Positions 1-9,985 are shown, numbered from the stretch's first letter. The stretch: DNA of 64,000 nucleotides from Puniceibacterium confluentis (GCF_007923445.1 NZ_VOJI01000014.1:1-64000), one strand, 5' to 3'. The notes: generated from the letters alone by a model not told the origin. Numbers and translations are program-made.

Positions 1-54
1 AAACGGTTTCAGGCGCTCGATTTGCGCCTCGGTCAGCCAGTAAGGATTGCTCAT
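1..54 (-). CDS. IS5-family transposase, N-terminal fragment cut by window edge
   Basis: Eighteen codons are visible, starting at the ATG complementary to 52-54 and running off the left edge. The peptide begins MSNPYWLTEAQIERLKPF. This is the typical opening of IS5-family (IS427-like) transposases found in many copies in Rhodobacteraceae (MSN-YWLTEAQ-x-RL-P). A purine-rich stretch (AAGGAGA) lies just upstream on the minus strand and could serve as its ribosome binding site. The family call rests on the N-terminus only; the DDE catalytic domain lies outside the window. Confidence 0.72.
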   Translation of the reverse strand, partial: MSNPYWLTEAQIERLKPF

Positions 55-117
55 GGATCAAGTCTCCTTGCGGAGCCAGAATCACGACATCAGACTGAAA
101 TCAATGGGTCTGGAGCC
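1..117 (-). mobile_element. Probable right end of an IS5-type insertion sequence
   Basis: The transposase fragment lies 60 bp inside a candidate end, GGGTCTGGAGCC at 106-117 (GGCTCCAGACCC read outward-in), followed directly by TAA, which would fit a TA-type target duplication of the IS427 group. The other end is outside the window, so the terminal inverted repeat cannot be confirmed. The boundary is an inference from spacing and the short motif. Confidence 0.4.
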
Positions 118-287
118 TAACAGGTTCGCTGCTCATAAGCCGTCCAACAGAGGATGCTCATTCACGATGCAACCTGTCGTTAGGTGAATCCTGCCAAGCC
201 GCAGAAATCCATAGGCCCTGATCCTAAGCCCTTGCATGTCTCGGGGCGGGCTTGCAGACATGGGCGACACTTCTGGGAAGACGGTTG

Positions 288-1685
288 ATGCTCAAAGGAC
301 AATTGGCTGATCGCATTGTCGGGCTATTGCTCGTGGTGATCACGATCCTCGTTGTATGTCGTGAGTGGGGAATTGCGAGCTGGCCCGGGGCGCTCAAACC
401 CTATCTCGTCCTTTTGGTGATCGGCTATTTCACGGTTCAGGTGCGCCCGTCACGCCAGGCCTTTGTCGCGGTGGCTGCGGCCCTGACGTTCGCATTGGCG
501 GCGACGCAGGACAGCTGGCAGGCGACAACGTTGAAGGCGCTGGAATCCGCAGGCTTCATCGCAGCTTTCTTTGCGGCCCTGTCGACCCTGCGGAACGTGG
601 CGCAGACCTCTTGGGGCATCCAGAAGGCGGGGCGATTTCTGTCAGAGCAACCGCCGGGTCGGCGCTATGCGGCGCTGACACTGGGCGGGCAGGGGTTTGC
701 GCTCTTGCTGAATTACGGGGCGATCCAGCTGTTGGGGGCGCTGGCCATGGCCAATGCGAACGCCGAGCCAAACGCTGAAATCCGCGGCCATCGGGTGCGC
801 CGGATGCTTCTGGCGATCCAGCGCGGGTTCGTCTCGACATTGCCCTGGTCGCCGTTGTCCTTTGCCGTCGCCATTTCCACCACGGTGGTGCCCGGCACGT
901 CCTGGGCGCAGGCGGTGGTTCCCGGACTGATGACCTCGGTGCTGGTGGCCGGAATCGGCTGGGGGCTGGACAGCCTGTTCAAGCCCAGGCTGTCCGGACC
1001 ACGTCCGCAGCGGGTGCAACCGACCGGCAGTTGGGCGTCGATGACGCCGCTGCTGGTTCTGCTCGCTTTGCTGGTGAGCAGCGTGACCACGCTGTATCTT
1101 TTGACAAATGTGCGGGTGATCGGGCTGGTCGCGGTGATCGTTCCGGTGATCGCTCTGGGGTGGCTGGTCATCCAGAATCGCGGCTCCGGCGGGGTCGGGG
1201 CGGTTGCGGCTCGGGTGCGAGGCTATGTCTTCACGGAACTGCCGGGTTACCGGTCGGAACTGACCCTGCTGATGATGGCCGGATACATCGGCACAGTCGG
1301 TTCGGCGCTTCTCGTGCCGCTGGTCGCGCGGGCGGGGCTGGATGTGGCGGTGCTGCCGACCTGGCTGATCCTGGTGTCGTTCGTCTGGATCATTCCCCTG
1401 GCAGGACAGTTCGGCATGAACCCCATTCTGGCCGTCACGCTGCTGGCGCCGCTGATACCCGAGGCGGCGACGCTGGGGGTCGAGCCGGTGGCGCTGGTGG
1501 TGGCCATCACTGCGGGGTGGGCGCTGAGCGGGGCCAGTTCGCCCTATACCGCGACGACGCTGCTGATCGGTTCGTTTGCCGGCATCAGCGCGCTGCGCGT
1601 CGGGCTGGTCTGGAACGGCGCTTACACGCTGATTTGCGCCACGGCGCTTTCCCTCTGGGTGGTGGTTTATGCTTATTTCTTCTGA
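288..1685 (+). CDS. Polytopic membrane protein, probable ion/solute permease of unknown specificity
   Basis: About 465 residues with roughly 11-12 hydrophobic segments. It contains a glycine-rich, SxASSPYTATT-like segment near residue 410 (GWALSGASSPYTAT), reminiscent of the helix-breaking motifs of ion-transporter-superfamily permeases, but I do not recognise a named family. I chose the ATG at 288 because GGGAAG lies 7 bp upstream; an in-frame TTG at 252 would lengthen it by 12 residues without a good ribosome binding site. The last 17 bases overlap the HAD phosphatase gene, so the two are probably cotranscribed and translationally coupled. A role in the adjacent polyol metabolism is possible but unproven. 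Confidence 0.6.
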   Translation: MLKGQLADRIVGLLLVVITILVVCREWGIASWPGALKPYLVLLVIGYFTVQVRPSRQAFVAVAAALTFALAATQDSWQATTLKALESAGFIAAFFAALSTLRNVAQTSWGIQKAGRFLSEQPPGRRYAALTLGGQGFALLLNYGAIQLLGALAMANANAEPNAEIRGHRVRRMLLAIQRGFVSTLPWSPLSFAVAISTTVVPGTSWAQAVVPGLMTSVLVAGIGWGLDSLFKPRLSGPRPQRVQPTGSWASMTPLLVLLALLVSSVTTLYLLTNVRVIGLVAVIVPVIALGWLVIQNRGSGGVGAVAARVRGYVFTELPGYRSELTLLMMAGYIGTVGSALLVPLVARAGLDVAVLPTWLILVSFVWIIPLAGQFGMNPILAVTLLAPLIPEAATLGVEPVALVVAITAGWALSGASSPYTATTLLIGSFAGISALRVGLVWNGAYTLICATALSLWVVVYAYFF

Positions 1686-2334
1686 CATCGACCTGGTGAT
1701 CTTTGACTGCGACGGGGTCCTGGTCGACAGCGAACTGCTCAGTGCCGAGGTGCTGATTGCGGAACTGGCACCGCTCGGAATCCACCTGGATCGCGCCTAC
1801 ATCCGCAAACATTTTCTCGGCCGCAGCTTTCCCACGGTTGCCCGCGCGCTGAGTGCGGAATACCACACCGAGTTGCCCGCAGGGTTCGAGGCGGGATACC
1901 GGGCGGCGCTTCTGGAACGGTTCGAAACCGAGCTGCATCCGACGCCGGGGGTGGAGTCCGTGCTGTCCCGTCTGCGGTGTCTTGCCTGCGTCGCGACAAG
2001 CTCGAGTCCGCCCAGAGCGCAGCGTTCACTGCAGGTCACCAACCTGGACAGACACTTTGGCGCGAATGTGTTCACCGCTTCGCAGGTCGCCAACGGAAAA
2101 CCGGCCCCCGATCTTTTTCTCTTTGCGGCCAACAGGATGCAGGTATCGCCAGAGCGGGTTCTGGTGATCGAAGACAGCCGCCCGGGCATGGCCGCCGGGC
2201 TCGCGGCGGGGATGCAGGTGCTGCGCTACACCGGGGGTGCGCACCTTGCCGGACATGTCGCCGACCCACGCGAAACCGTCTCTTGTTTTGACAGTTGGAC
2301 GAAATTCCCGCAAAACCTCCTTTCACCTGACTAG
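1669..2334 (+). CDS. HAD-superfamily (subfamily IA, beta-phosphoglucomutase-like) sugar phosphatase
   Basis: 221 residues. HAD motif I is FDCDGVLVDSE at about residues 10-20 (two catalytic Asp). The conserved Ser of motif II lies in VATSSSP near 105, the motif III Lys is in NGKPAPDLF near 140, and motif IV is VIEDSRPG near 165. Members of this family dephosphorylate sugar phosphates. The gene overlaps the upstream membrane protein and is followed 15 bp later by the SorC regulator of the polyol operon. HAD phosphatases are common companions of smo operons in Rhodobacteraceae, so a polyol- or ketose-phosphate substrate is likely (inference). Confidence 0.82.
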   Translation: MLISSDIDLVIFDCDGVLVDSELLSAEVLIAELAPLGIHLDRAYIRKHFLGRSFPTVARALSAEYHTELPAGFEAGYRAALLERFETELHPTPGVESVLSRLRCLACVATSSSPPRAQRSLQVTNLDRHFGANVFTASQVANGKPAPDLFLFAANRMQVSPERVLVIEDSRPGMAAGLAAGMQVLRYTGGAHLAGHVADPRETVSCFDSWTKFPQNLLSPD

Positions 2335-2349
2335 GAAGGAGAGGTCGAA

Positions 2350-3306
2350 GTGACCCTGGGACGCATCACGCCGGAAACCACTCGTCTGGACGAAGCGGCG
2401 CGGGCAGGGTGGCTCTACTACGTTGCGGGCAACACCCAGGACGAGATCGCGCGCAAGCTGGGCGTGTCGCGCCAGTCGGCGCAGCGACTTGTGTCCCTGG
2501 CGATGTCGGAACGGCTGGTCAAGGTGCGCATCGACCACCCGATCGCCGCCTGCATGGACCTGAGCCTGGCACTGACGGCACGCTACGGCCTGCGGTCCTG
2601 CGAGGTCGTGCCGTCGGACCCTGACGCGCCGGAACTGCTCACCGGGGTGGCGATTGCCGCCGCGACCGAAATCGAGCGGCGGCTCAAATTGCCGGATCCG
2701 CAGATCATCGCCCTGGGCACCGGGCGCGCGCTCAGAGCCTGCGTCGAGCAGATGCCGCGGATGTCCTGCCCGCAGCACCGGATCGTTTCGCTGCTGGGCA
2801 ACATGATGGCCGACGGGTCGGCGACGCCCTACAATGCGACCATCGGGATGGCCGACCGGGTGGGCGCGCGGCATTACCCGTACCCTCTGCCGGTCCTGGC
2901 CCGCGACCCCGAAGAGTTGCGCCTGCTGCAGGGGCAAGAGGCGGTGCGGCACACACTCGAGCTGTGCAGCCGTGCGGACCTGACCCTTGTGGGCATCGGC
3001 AACATGGGACGTTCGGCGCCGCTTTATGTCGATGGGTTCATTTCAGAGACCGAGATGGAGATCCTGGAGGCGGCTGGCGCCACGGGCGAGATCACCAGCT
3101 GGATCTACGACGCCAACGGCGTGCCCATCGACACCGAGTTCAACAGCCGTGTCGCCAGCGCGCCGCTGCCCGAGGCCAGGGGCCGGGATGTCGTGGCAAT
3201 CGCTGTGGGTCACGCCAAGGTGGCGGCGATCCGTGGGGCCATGGCCGGTGGCCTGATCAATGGTCTGATCACCAACGAGTCGACCGCCGCAGCCCTGCTG
3301 GACTGA
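2350..3306 (+). CDS. smoC: SorC-family transcriptional regulator of polyol utilisation (SmoC-like)
   Basis: 318 residues. The N-terminal helix-turn-helix spans about residues 20-60 (YVAGNTQDEIARKLGVSRQSAQRLV). It is followed by the SorC sugar-phosphate-binding domain, with GTGRALRACVEQM near 120 and the C-terminal signature AKVAAIRGAMAGGLINGLITNE. Start is GTG at 2350, preceded by AGGAGAGG. Proteins of this family bind phosphorylated sugars and act as repressors or activators. It sits immediately upstream of the smoEFGK-smoS-mtlK operon, separated from smoE by 145 bp rich in inverted and direct repeats that are candidate operators. The symbol follows the equivalent gene of Rhodobacter smo clusters and is by context. 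Confidence 0.85.
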   Translation: MTLGRITPETTRLDEAARAGWLYYVAGNTQDEIARKLGVSRQSAQRLVSLAMSERLVKVRIDHPIAACMDLSLALTARYGLRSCEVVPSDPDAPELLTGVAIAAATEIERRLKLPDPQIIALGTGRALRACVEQMPRMSCPQHRIVSLLGNMMADGSATPYNATIGMADRVGARHYPYPLPVLARDPEELRLLQGQEAVRHTLELCSRADLTLVGIGNMGRSAPLYVDGFISETEMEILEAAGATGEITSWIYDANGVPIDTEFNSRVASAPLPEARGRDVVAIAVGHAKVAAIRGAMAGGLINGLITNESTAAALLD

Positions 3307-3332
3307 AAATCCTAAAATTTAGTTTCGTTCTA

Positions 3333-3448
3333 TCAGGCGTTTGCCTGAATCTTTCGCGTTGCGCGAACGTAACTCTTGACAGACTCACTCTGTTAAGCGA
3401 ACATTTGCCCACGCGTTAAGCATTTGCCCAGAGGGGCAATAGGGAGGA
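3333..3448 (+). promoter_or_regulatory. smoE promoter/operator region with stacked palindromes and an imperfect tandem repeat
   Basis: From left to right: TCAGGC-gttt-GCCTGA (3333-3348; perfect 6-bp arms; could also act as a weak terminator of the regulator gene), TTCGCG-ttg-CGCGAA (3353-3367), and a -35-like TTGACA at 3376-3381 with a weak -10 candidate GAACAT at 3399-3404 (17-bp spacer). Next is an imperfect tandem repeat GTTAAG-(4 nt)-CATTTGCCCA at 3392-3411 and GTTAAGCATTTGCCCA at 3415-3430, and then TTGCCC-agag-GGGCAA overlapping its end. The smoE ribosome binding site GGAGG lies at 3443-3447. Repeats flanking the -10 region fit regulator binding, presumably by the adjacent SorC protein. 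Confidence 0.55.
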
Positions 3449-3451
3449 AAT

Positions 3452-4768
3452 ATGACAATTCGAATGAGCACCCTTTTGGGTGCAACAGCTTTGTGCGCCG
3501 TTGCTGGTCTGGCCAGCGCCCAGGACACCACCATCACAATCGCCACCGTGAACAACGGCGACATGATCCGGATGCAGGGCCTGACGGATGATTTCAAATC
3601 CAAGAACCCCGGCATCGAGGTCGAGTGGGTGACGCTGGAAGAGAACGTGCTGCGCCAGCGTGTGACAACCGACGTTGCCACCAAGGGCGGTCAGTACGAT
3701 GTCATGACCATCGGCACCTACGAAGTCCCGATCTGGGGCAAGCAGGGCTGGCTGGTGTCGCTCAACGATCTGCCTGCCGAGTGGGACGCCGACGACATCC
3801 TGCCCGCGATCCGTGGCGGTCTGACAGTTGACGACGAGCTTTATGCCGCGCCGTTCTACGGCGAATCCTCGATGGTGATGTATCGCACCGACCTGATGGA
3901 GAAGGCCGGTCTGGAAATGCCCGAGGCGCCCACCTGGGACTTCATCAAAGAAGCCGCGGCAGCAATGACCGACAAGGATGGCGAGATCTACGGCATCTGC
4001 CTGCGCGGCAAGGCCGGCTGGGGCGAGAACATGGCCTTCCTCACCGCGATGTCCAACTCTTACGGCGCCCGCTGGTTCGACGAAAACTGGCAGCCGCAGT
4101 TTGACAGCGACGCATGGAAGTCGACCCTGACCGACTATCTCGACCTGATGAACAACTACGGCCCTCCGGGCTCGTCCAGCAACGGTTTCAACGAAAACCT
4201 GTCGCTGTTCCAGACCGGCAAGTGCGGCATGTGGATCGACGCGACGGTTGCGGCCTCGTTTGTGACCAACCCGACGGATTCCTCCGTGGCGGACAAGGTC
4301 GGCTTTGCGCTGGCACCCGACAACGGACTGGGCAAGCGCGGCAACTGGCTCTGGGCATGGTCGCTGGGCATTCCGGCAGGCACCCAGAAAGAAGAGGCTG
4401 CCAAGAAGTTCGTCGCATGGGCAACTTCCAAGGACTATCTCGCTCTGGTCGCAGAGAACGAAGGCTGGGCCAACGTGCCTCCGGGCACCCGTACCTCGCT
4501 GTATGAGAACCCCGAGTATCAGAAGGTGCCCTTCGCGCAGATGACGCTCGAGTCGATCAATGCGGCCGATCCGACCAACCCGACCGTGGACCCCGTTCCC
4601 TATACCGGTGTCCAGTTCGTCGCGATCCCGGAATTCCAGGGGATTGCAACGGCCGTCGGTCAGCAGTTCTCGGCCGCTCTGGCCGGTCAGATGTCAGCCG
4701 AGGACGCGCTCGCTGCGGCCCAGACGCTGGCCACGCGTGAAATGTCCCGCGCCGGTTACATCAAATAA
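3452..4768 (+). CDS. smoE: Sorbitol/mannitol ABC transporter, periplasmic substrate-binding protein
   Basis: 438 residues of the extracellular solute-binding protein family 1. A signal peptide ends at about residue 23 (GLASA-QDTTITIATVNN). The mature protein carries family features such as FKSKNPGIEVEWVTLEENVLRQ near 50 and a YGESSMVMYRTDLMEKAG segment near 130. It captures hexitols in the periplasm and delivers them to SmoF/SmoG. First gene of the importer operon, with a strong ribosome binding site (GGAGG) and a GC-rich hairpin downstream, as usual for binding proteins that must exceed the membrane components in amount. Confidence 0.9.
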   Translation: MTIRMSTLLGATALCAVAGLASAQDTTITIATVNNGDMIRMQGLTDDFKSKNPGIEVEWVTLEENVLRQRVTTDVATKGGQYDVMTIGTYEVPIWGKQGWLVSLNDLPAEWDADDILPAIRGGLTVDDELYAAPFYGESSMVMYRTDLMEKAGLEMPEAPTWDFIKEAAAAMTDKDGEIYGICLRGKAGWGENMAFLTAMSNSYGARWFDENWQPQFDSDAWKSTLTDYLDLMNNYGPPGSSSNGFNENLSLFQTGKCGMWIDATVAASFVTNPTDSSVADKVGFALAPDNGLGKRGNWLWAWSLGIPAGTQKEEAAKKFVAWATSKDYLALVAENEGWANVPPGTRTSLYENPEYQKVPFAQMTLESINAADPTNPTVDPVPYTGVQFVAIPEFQGIATAVGQQFSAALAGQMSAEDALAAAQTLATREMSRAGYIK

Positions 4769-4780
4769 GAACCTCCCAGG

Positions 4781-4810
4781 GTGGGGCCGACTCCCTTCGG
4801 CCCTGCCCAC
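4781..4810 (+). other. Intercistronic hairpin between smoE and smoF
   Basis: GTGGGGCCGA pairs with TCGGCCC-tg-CCCAC across a 6-nt loop, with a small bulge. There is no T-run, so it looks like an mRNA-stabilising or partial attenuation structure rather than a full terminator. It would raise smoE transcript over downstream genes. Confidence 0.5.
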
Positions 4811-4900
4811 TTTACGACCGCGTTTTGAGTCCCGATCGATCCTGCCGCAGCGGGAGCCGGTCTCCACTCCGCCCCCATTCCCCATTTCAGGAGCGCTCCG

Positions 4901-5773
4901 ATGTCTACCCAGCATTCCCGATCCGCCGCGCGTATCATGATTTCGCCGTCGGTCCTTCTGCTTCTGGCGTGGATGATCATCCCGCTTTCCCTGACGCTGT
5001 ATTTCTCGTTCCTGCGCTACAATCTGCTGATGCCAGGGGCCAACCCCTTTGTCGGCTTTGAGAACTACAGCTATTTCCTCACCGATCCGGCGTTCTTTTC
5101 CGCCCTGACCAACACTCTGCTGCTGGTCGGTGGCGTCCTGATCATCACCATCGTCGGCGGCGTGCTGCTGGCACTGTTGCTGGACCAGCCGATGTTCGGA
5201 CAGGGCATCGTGCGCATTCTGGTGATCGCGCCGTTCTTTGTCATGCCCACGGTTTCGGCGCTGGTCTGGAAAAACATGTTCATGAACCCGGTCAACGGCC
5301 TGTTCGCCTTTGCCGCCAAGGCGGTGGGATTGCAGCCCTTTGACTTTCTCGCACATGCGCCGCTGGCCTCGATCATCCTGATCGTCAGCTGGCAGTGGTT
5401 GCCATTTGCGACGCTGATCCTGCTCACCGCGATGCAATCGCTGGACTCCGAACGGCTTGAGGCGGCGGAGATGGATGGCGCCGGACCCTTCGCACGGTTC
5501 TTTTACATGGTCGTGCCGCACCTTTCCCGCGCCATCACCGTGGTGATCCTGATCCAGACGATTTTCCTGCTGTCGGTCTTTGCCGAAATCCTCGTCACGA
5601 CCAACGGCGGCCCGGGCACCTCGTCGACCAACCTCACCTACCTCGTCTATGCCCAGTCGCTGCTGAACTTTGATGTGGGTGGCGGGTCCGCCGGGGGTGT
5701 TGTCGCCATCATTCTCGCCAACATCGTTGCGATCTTCCTGATGCGGATGATCGGCAAGAACCTGGACGCGTGA
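4901..5773 (+). CDS. smoF: Sorbitol/mannitol ABC transporter permease 1
   Basis: 290 residues with six predicted membrane helices; MalF/UgpA-type binding-protein-dependent permease. The EAA cytoplasmic loop is present near residues 185-205 (ERLEAAEMDGAGPFARFFYMVVPHL), the contact site for the SmoK ATPase. Start ATG at 4901 follows CAGGAGC. The stop is followed after 2 bp by a 34-codon micro-ORF that leads into smoG, so the three are likely translationally coupled. Confidence 0.9.
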   Translation: MSTQHSRSAARIMISPSVLLLLAWMIIPLSLTLYFSFLRYNLLMPGANPFVGFENYSYFLTDPAFFSALTNTLLLVGGVLIITIVGGVLLALLLDQPMFGQGIVRILVIAPFFVMPTVSALVWKNMFMNPVNGLFAFAAKAVGLQPFDFLAHAPLASIILIVSWQWLPFATLILLTAMQSLDSERLEAAEMDGAGPFARFFYMVVPHLSRAITVVILIQTIFLLSVFAEILVTTNGGPGTSSTNLTYLVYAQSLLNFDVGGGSAGGVVAIILANIVAIFLMRMIGKNLDA

Positions 5774-5775
5774 TC

Positions 5776-5880
5776 ATGACCCTGACATTGGCCCTGATCC
5801 TGACCACGGCACTGAGTTTCGCCCTGGTCGGTACACGCCCCGCAATCTGCTCCGTTCGCTCCCATAAGGAGACTTTCTGA
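5776..5880 (+). CDS. 34-residue hydrophobic micro-ORF between smoF and smoG
   Basis: ATG at 5776 opens 2 bp after the smoF stop and the ORF closes at the TGA 5878-5880, whose last base is the first base of the smoG ATG. The peptide starts MTLTLALILTTALSFALVG, a stretch long and hydrophobic enough for one membrane helix, followed by a short basic tail. There is no strong ribosome binding site, so reinitiation after smoF is the plausible mode. It may be a real small transporter subunit or only a coupling device. Not recognised from any family. Confidence 0.45.
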   Translation: MTLTLALILTTALSFALVGTRPAICSVRSHKETF

Positions 5881-6710
5881 TGGCCCGCGCAGTCACCACC
5901 AACCGCAAGATCACCATGACGGTGATCGCCTGGAGCATCGGCTTCCTGATCTTCTTCCCGATCCTCTGGACCATTCTCACCAGCTTCAAGACCGAGGCCG
6001 AGGCGATCGCATCGCCCCCCAGCTTCATGTTCTTCAACTGGACGACCGAGAACTACGGCGTCGTGATGGAGCGGTCGAACTACTTCCGCTTCTTCATGAA
6101 CTCGGTGGTGATTTCGGTCGGCTCGACGGTGATTGGCCTGATCATCGCGGTCCCTGCCGCCTGGTCGATGGCCTTTGTGCCCGGCAAGCGCACCAAGGAC
6201 GTGCTGATGTGGATGCTCTCCACCAAGATGCTGCCGCCCGTCGGCGTGCTGATCCCGATCTATCTGATCTTCAAGAATGTCGGACTGCTGGACACCCGCA
6301 CCGGCCTCGTGATCGTGCTGACGCTGATCAACCTGCCGATCATCATCTGGATGCTGTACACCTACTTCAAGGAAATCCCGGTCGATATCCTTGAAGCGGC
6401 CCGGATGGACGGTGCTTCGCTGCGCAATGAAATCATCTATGTGCTGACCCCGATGGCGGTGCCGGGCATCGCGTCGACCATGCTTCTGAACATCATCCTC
6501 GCCTGGAACGAAGCGTTCTGGACGCTGAACCTCACAGCGGCAAACGCCGCGCCGCTCACCGCCTTCATCGCCAGCTATTCCAGCCCCGAAGGCCTGTTCT
6601 ACGCCAAACTCAGCGCTGCCAGCACAATGGCCATCGCGCCGATCCTCATCATGGGCTGGTTCTCGCAGAAACAGCTTGTCCGTGGCCTCACCTTCGGCGC
6701 AGTCAAATAA
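5880..6710 (+). CDS. smoG: Sorbitol/mannitol ABC transporter permease 2
   Basis: 276 residues with six predicted helices; MalG/UgpE-type permease. The EAA loop is at about residues 170-190 (DILEAARMDGASLRNEIIYVLTPM). The gene begins at 5880, sharing one base with the stop of the preceding micro-ORF, with AAGGAG 7 bp upstream inside that ORF. It forms the membrane pore with SmoF. Confidence 0.9.
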   Translation: MARAVTTNRKITMTVIAWSIGFLIFFPILWTILTSFKTEAEAIASPPSFMFFNWTTENYGVVMERSNYFRFFMNSVVISVGSTVIGLIIAVPAAWSMAFVPGKRTKDVLMWMLSTKMLPPVGVLIPIYLIFKNVGLLDTRTGLVIVLTLINLPIIIWMLYTYFKEIPVDILEAARMDGASLRNEIIYVLTPMAVPGIASTMLLNIILAWNEAFWTLNLTAANAAPLTAFIASYSSPEGLFYAKLSAASTMAIAPILIMGWFSQKQLVRGLTFGAVK

Positions 6711-6722
6711 GGAACCGATATT

Positions 6723-7723
<1,001 letters not shown>

Positions 7724-7727
<4 letters not shown>

Positions 7728-8497
7728 AACGCCTTGCCGGAAAATCAGCCCTGATCACCGGTTCGGCCCGCGGCATCGGTCGCGGCTTTGCCGAAGCCTA
7801 TATCCGCGAGGGCGCCACCGTCGCCATCGCGGATATCAACCTCGAGGCTGCCACAACCACCGCCGGGGAACTGGGTGATGCGGCCTATGCGGTGCAGCTG
7901 GATGTCAGCCGCCAGGACAGCATTGATGCCGCCATCAATACCGTGGTCGGTCAGGCGGGCAAGCTGGACATCCTGATCAACAATGCCGCGCTTTTCGATG
8001 CCTCCGAGACCGTGGACATCACCCGCGCCAGCTATGACAGGCTCTACGCGGTAAACGTCGCGGGCACGCTGTTCACCATGCAGGCCGCCGCGCGGCAGAT
8101 GATCGCTCAGGGCCACGGCGGCAAGATCATCAACATGGCCTCGCAGGCCGGACGCCGCGGCGAAAGTCTGGTGCTGGTCTATTGCTCGACCAAGGCGGCG
8201 GTGATTTCGATGACACAATCCGCAGGGCTGAACCTGATCAAACATGGCATCAACGTCAATGCCATCGCGCCCGGCGTGGTCGACGGCGATCACTGGGTGC
8301 ACGTGGATTCGCTGTTCGCGAAACTCGAAGGCAAGAAACCCGGCGAAAAACGCGCCGAAGTGGCGGCGGGTGTGCCCGCGGGCCGTTTTGCCACCCCGGA
8401 TGACCTGACCGGCATGGCGGTTTTCCTCGCTTCAAAAGATTCCGATTACATCGTGTCGCAGACGTACAACGTCGACGGCGGACAATGGATGAGCTGA
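7724..8497 (+). CDS. smoS: Sorbitol dehydrogenase (short-chain dehydrogenase/reductase)
   Basis: 257 residues. NAD-binding [14 protein letters not shown] at the N-terminus, NNAA at about 85-88, catalytic Ser in NMASQAG, and YxxxK as YCSTK near 153. The family enzyme in Rhodobacter oxidises D-sorbitol to fructose and galactitol to tagatose using NAD. Overlaps smoK by 4 bp, and its stop shares a base with the start of mtlK, consistent with one transcript for import and first oxidation. Confidence 0.88.
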
Positions 8498-9972
8498 TGG
8501 CCAAACACCTGAATTCCGCGCTTCTGAGCGCACTGCCAGAGGGCGTTGCCGCTCCGGCGTATGACCGTTCGGCACTGCGCCCCGGTATCCTGCACGTCGG
8601 GGTGGGAAACTTCCACCGCGCCCATATGGCGGTCTATCTCGACCGGCTGTTCGCCCTGGGGAAAAGCCATGACTGGGCGCTGGTCGGCGCCGGCGTGCGC
8701 CCGGGCGATGCGGCGATGCGCGACCGACTGGCGGCGCAGGACTGGCTGACGACCGTGATCGAACTGGACCCGAACGGACTTTCGGCTCAGGTCACCGGTG
8801 CCATGATCGACTTTGTCGAGGTCGACGCCGACAAGACCATCGCCCGCATGACCGATGAAGACATCCGCATCGTCTCGCTCACCATCACCGAGGGCGGGTA
8901 TTACGTGAACGCCAGCACCGGCGGTTTTGACGCCGAGCACCCAGACATGGCGGCCGACGCCGCCAGCCCGGATGCGCCGAAAAGCGTGTTTGGCATGATC
9001 ATCAAGGCACTGCGGCTGCGCCGCGATGCCGGGCGCGCACCGTTCACCGTGATGTCCTGCGACAACCTGCCGGAAAACGGCCATGTCGCCAAGCAGACCG
9101 TTACCGGCCTTGCCCGGCTGTCGGATCCGGCCCTTGCCGACTGGATCGCGTCCAGTGTCGCCTTTCCGAACTCGATGGTCGACTGCATCACGCCGGCCAC
9201 GTCGGACCGCGAACGCGACATGGTCAGAGACACTTTCGGCATCATCGACACAGCCCCGGTGGTGTGCGAGCCGTTCCGGCAGTGGGTGCTGGAAGACACC
9301 TTTCCGCAGGGACGCCCGGAGCTGGAACAGGTCGGTGCCGAATTCGTGGCGAACGTCGCGCCTTACGAACTGATGAAACTGCGCATCCTCAACGGCGGCC
9401 ATGCGGCCATCGCCTATCCCTCGGCACTGCTCGGACATCATTTCGTGCATGACGCCATGGCCGACCCCCGCATCCGGAACTGGCTCAGTGCCATCGAGAC
9501 GCGGGAATTTGTCCCCTCGCTGGAACCGATCCCGGGGGTCAGCTTCAAGGCGTACTTCGACAAGATCCTCGAACGGTTCTCAAATCCCAGAATTGGCGAT
9601 ACGGTGCAGCGGCTGTGTTTTGACGGCACCAACCGCCAGCCAAAGTTTGTGCTGCCGATCCTGTCCGAAGCGCTGGAGCGCGACACCGCGTTTCAGGGCA
9701 TTGCGCTCGAAGTGGCGCTCTGGTGCCGCTATTGCGCCGGGACCGACGACGCCGGGCAACCGATGCTGGTCAATGATGACAACGCAGAAACCCTGACGCG
9801 GTTGGCACTGGAGGCGAAAGAAACGCCGTCGGCCTTCCTCACCAACAAGGCGGTGTTCGGTGACCTGGCGGAGTCGGATGTGTTCCAGTCGGCGTTTGCC
9901 GCCTGGCTTGACCATCTGTGGACCGACGGCGTGGAAAGCACCCTGCAGGCCTATGTAAACCAGACGGGGTGA
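8497..9972 (+). CDS. mtlK: Mannitol 2-dehydrogenase (long-chain polyol dehydrogenase)
   Basis: About 491 residues. N-terminal nucleotide-binding region GNFHRAHMAVYLDRL; polyol-dehydrogenase catalytic signature K-x4-N-x2-H in KLRILNGGHAAI near residue 290. It oxidises D-mannitol (and often arabitol) to the 2-ketose with NAD. I prefer the ATG at 8497, which overlaps the smoS stop by one base, to the ATG at 8485, which would add only MDEL inside smoS. It converges on xylB, whose product phosphorylates the pentulose branch. Confidence 0.88.
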   Translation: MAKHLNSALLSALPEGVAAPAYDRSALRPGILHVGVGNFHRAHMAVYLDRLFALGKSHDWALVGAGVRPGDAAMRDRLAAQDWLTTVIELDPNGLSAQVTGAMIDFVEVDADKTIARMTDEDIRIVSLTITEGGYYVNASTGGFDAEHPDMAADAASPDAPKSVFGMIIKALRLRRDAGRAPFTVMSCDNLPENGHVAKQTVTGLARLSDPALADWIASSVAFPNSMVDCITPATSDRERDMVRDTFGIIDTAPVVCEPFRQWVLEDTFPQGRPELEQVGAEFVANVAPYELMKLRILNGGHAAIAYPSALLGHHFVHDAMADPRIRNWLSAIETREFVPSLEPIPGVSFKAYFDKILERFSNPRIGDTVQRLCFDGTNRQPKFVLPILSEALERDTAFQGIALEVALWCRYCAGTDDAGQPMLVNDDNAETLTRLALEAKETPSAFLTNKAVFGDLAESDVFQSAFAAWLDHLWTDGVESTLQAYVNQTG

Positions 9973-9985
9973 GAGCCCGGGCGCG

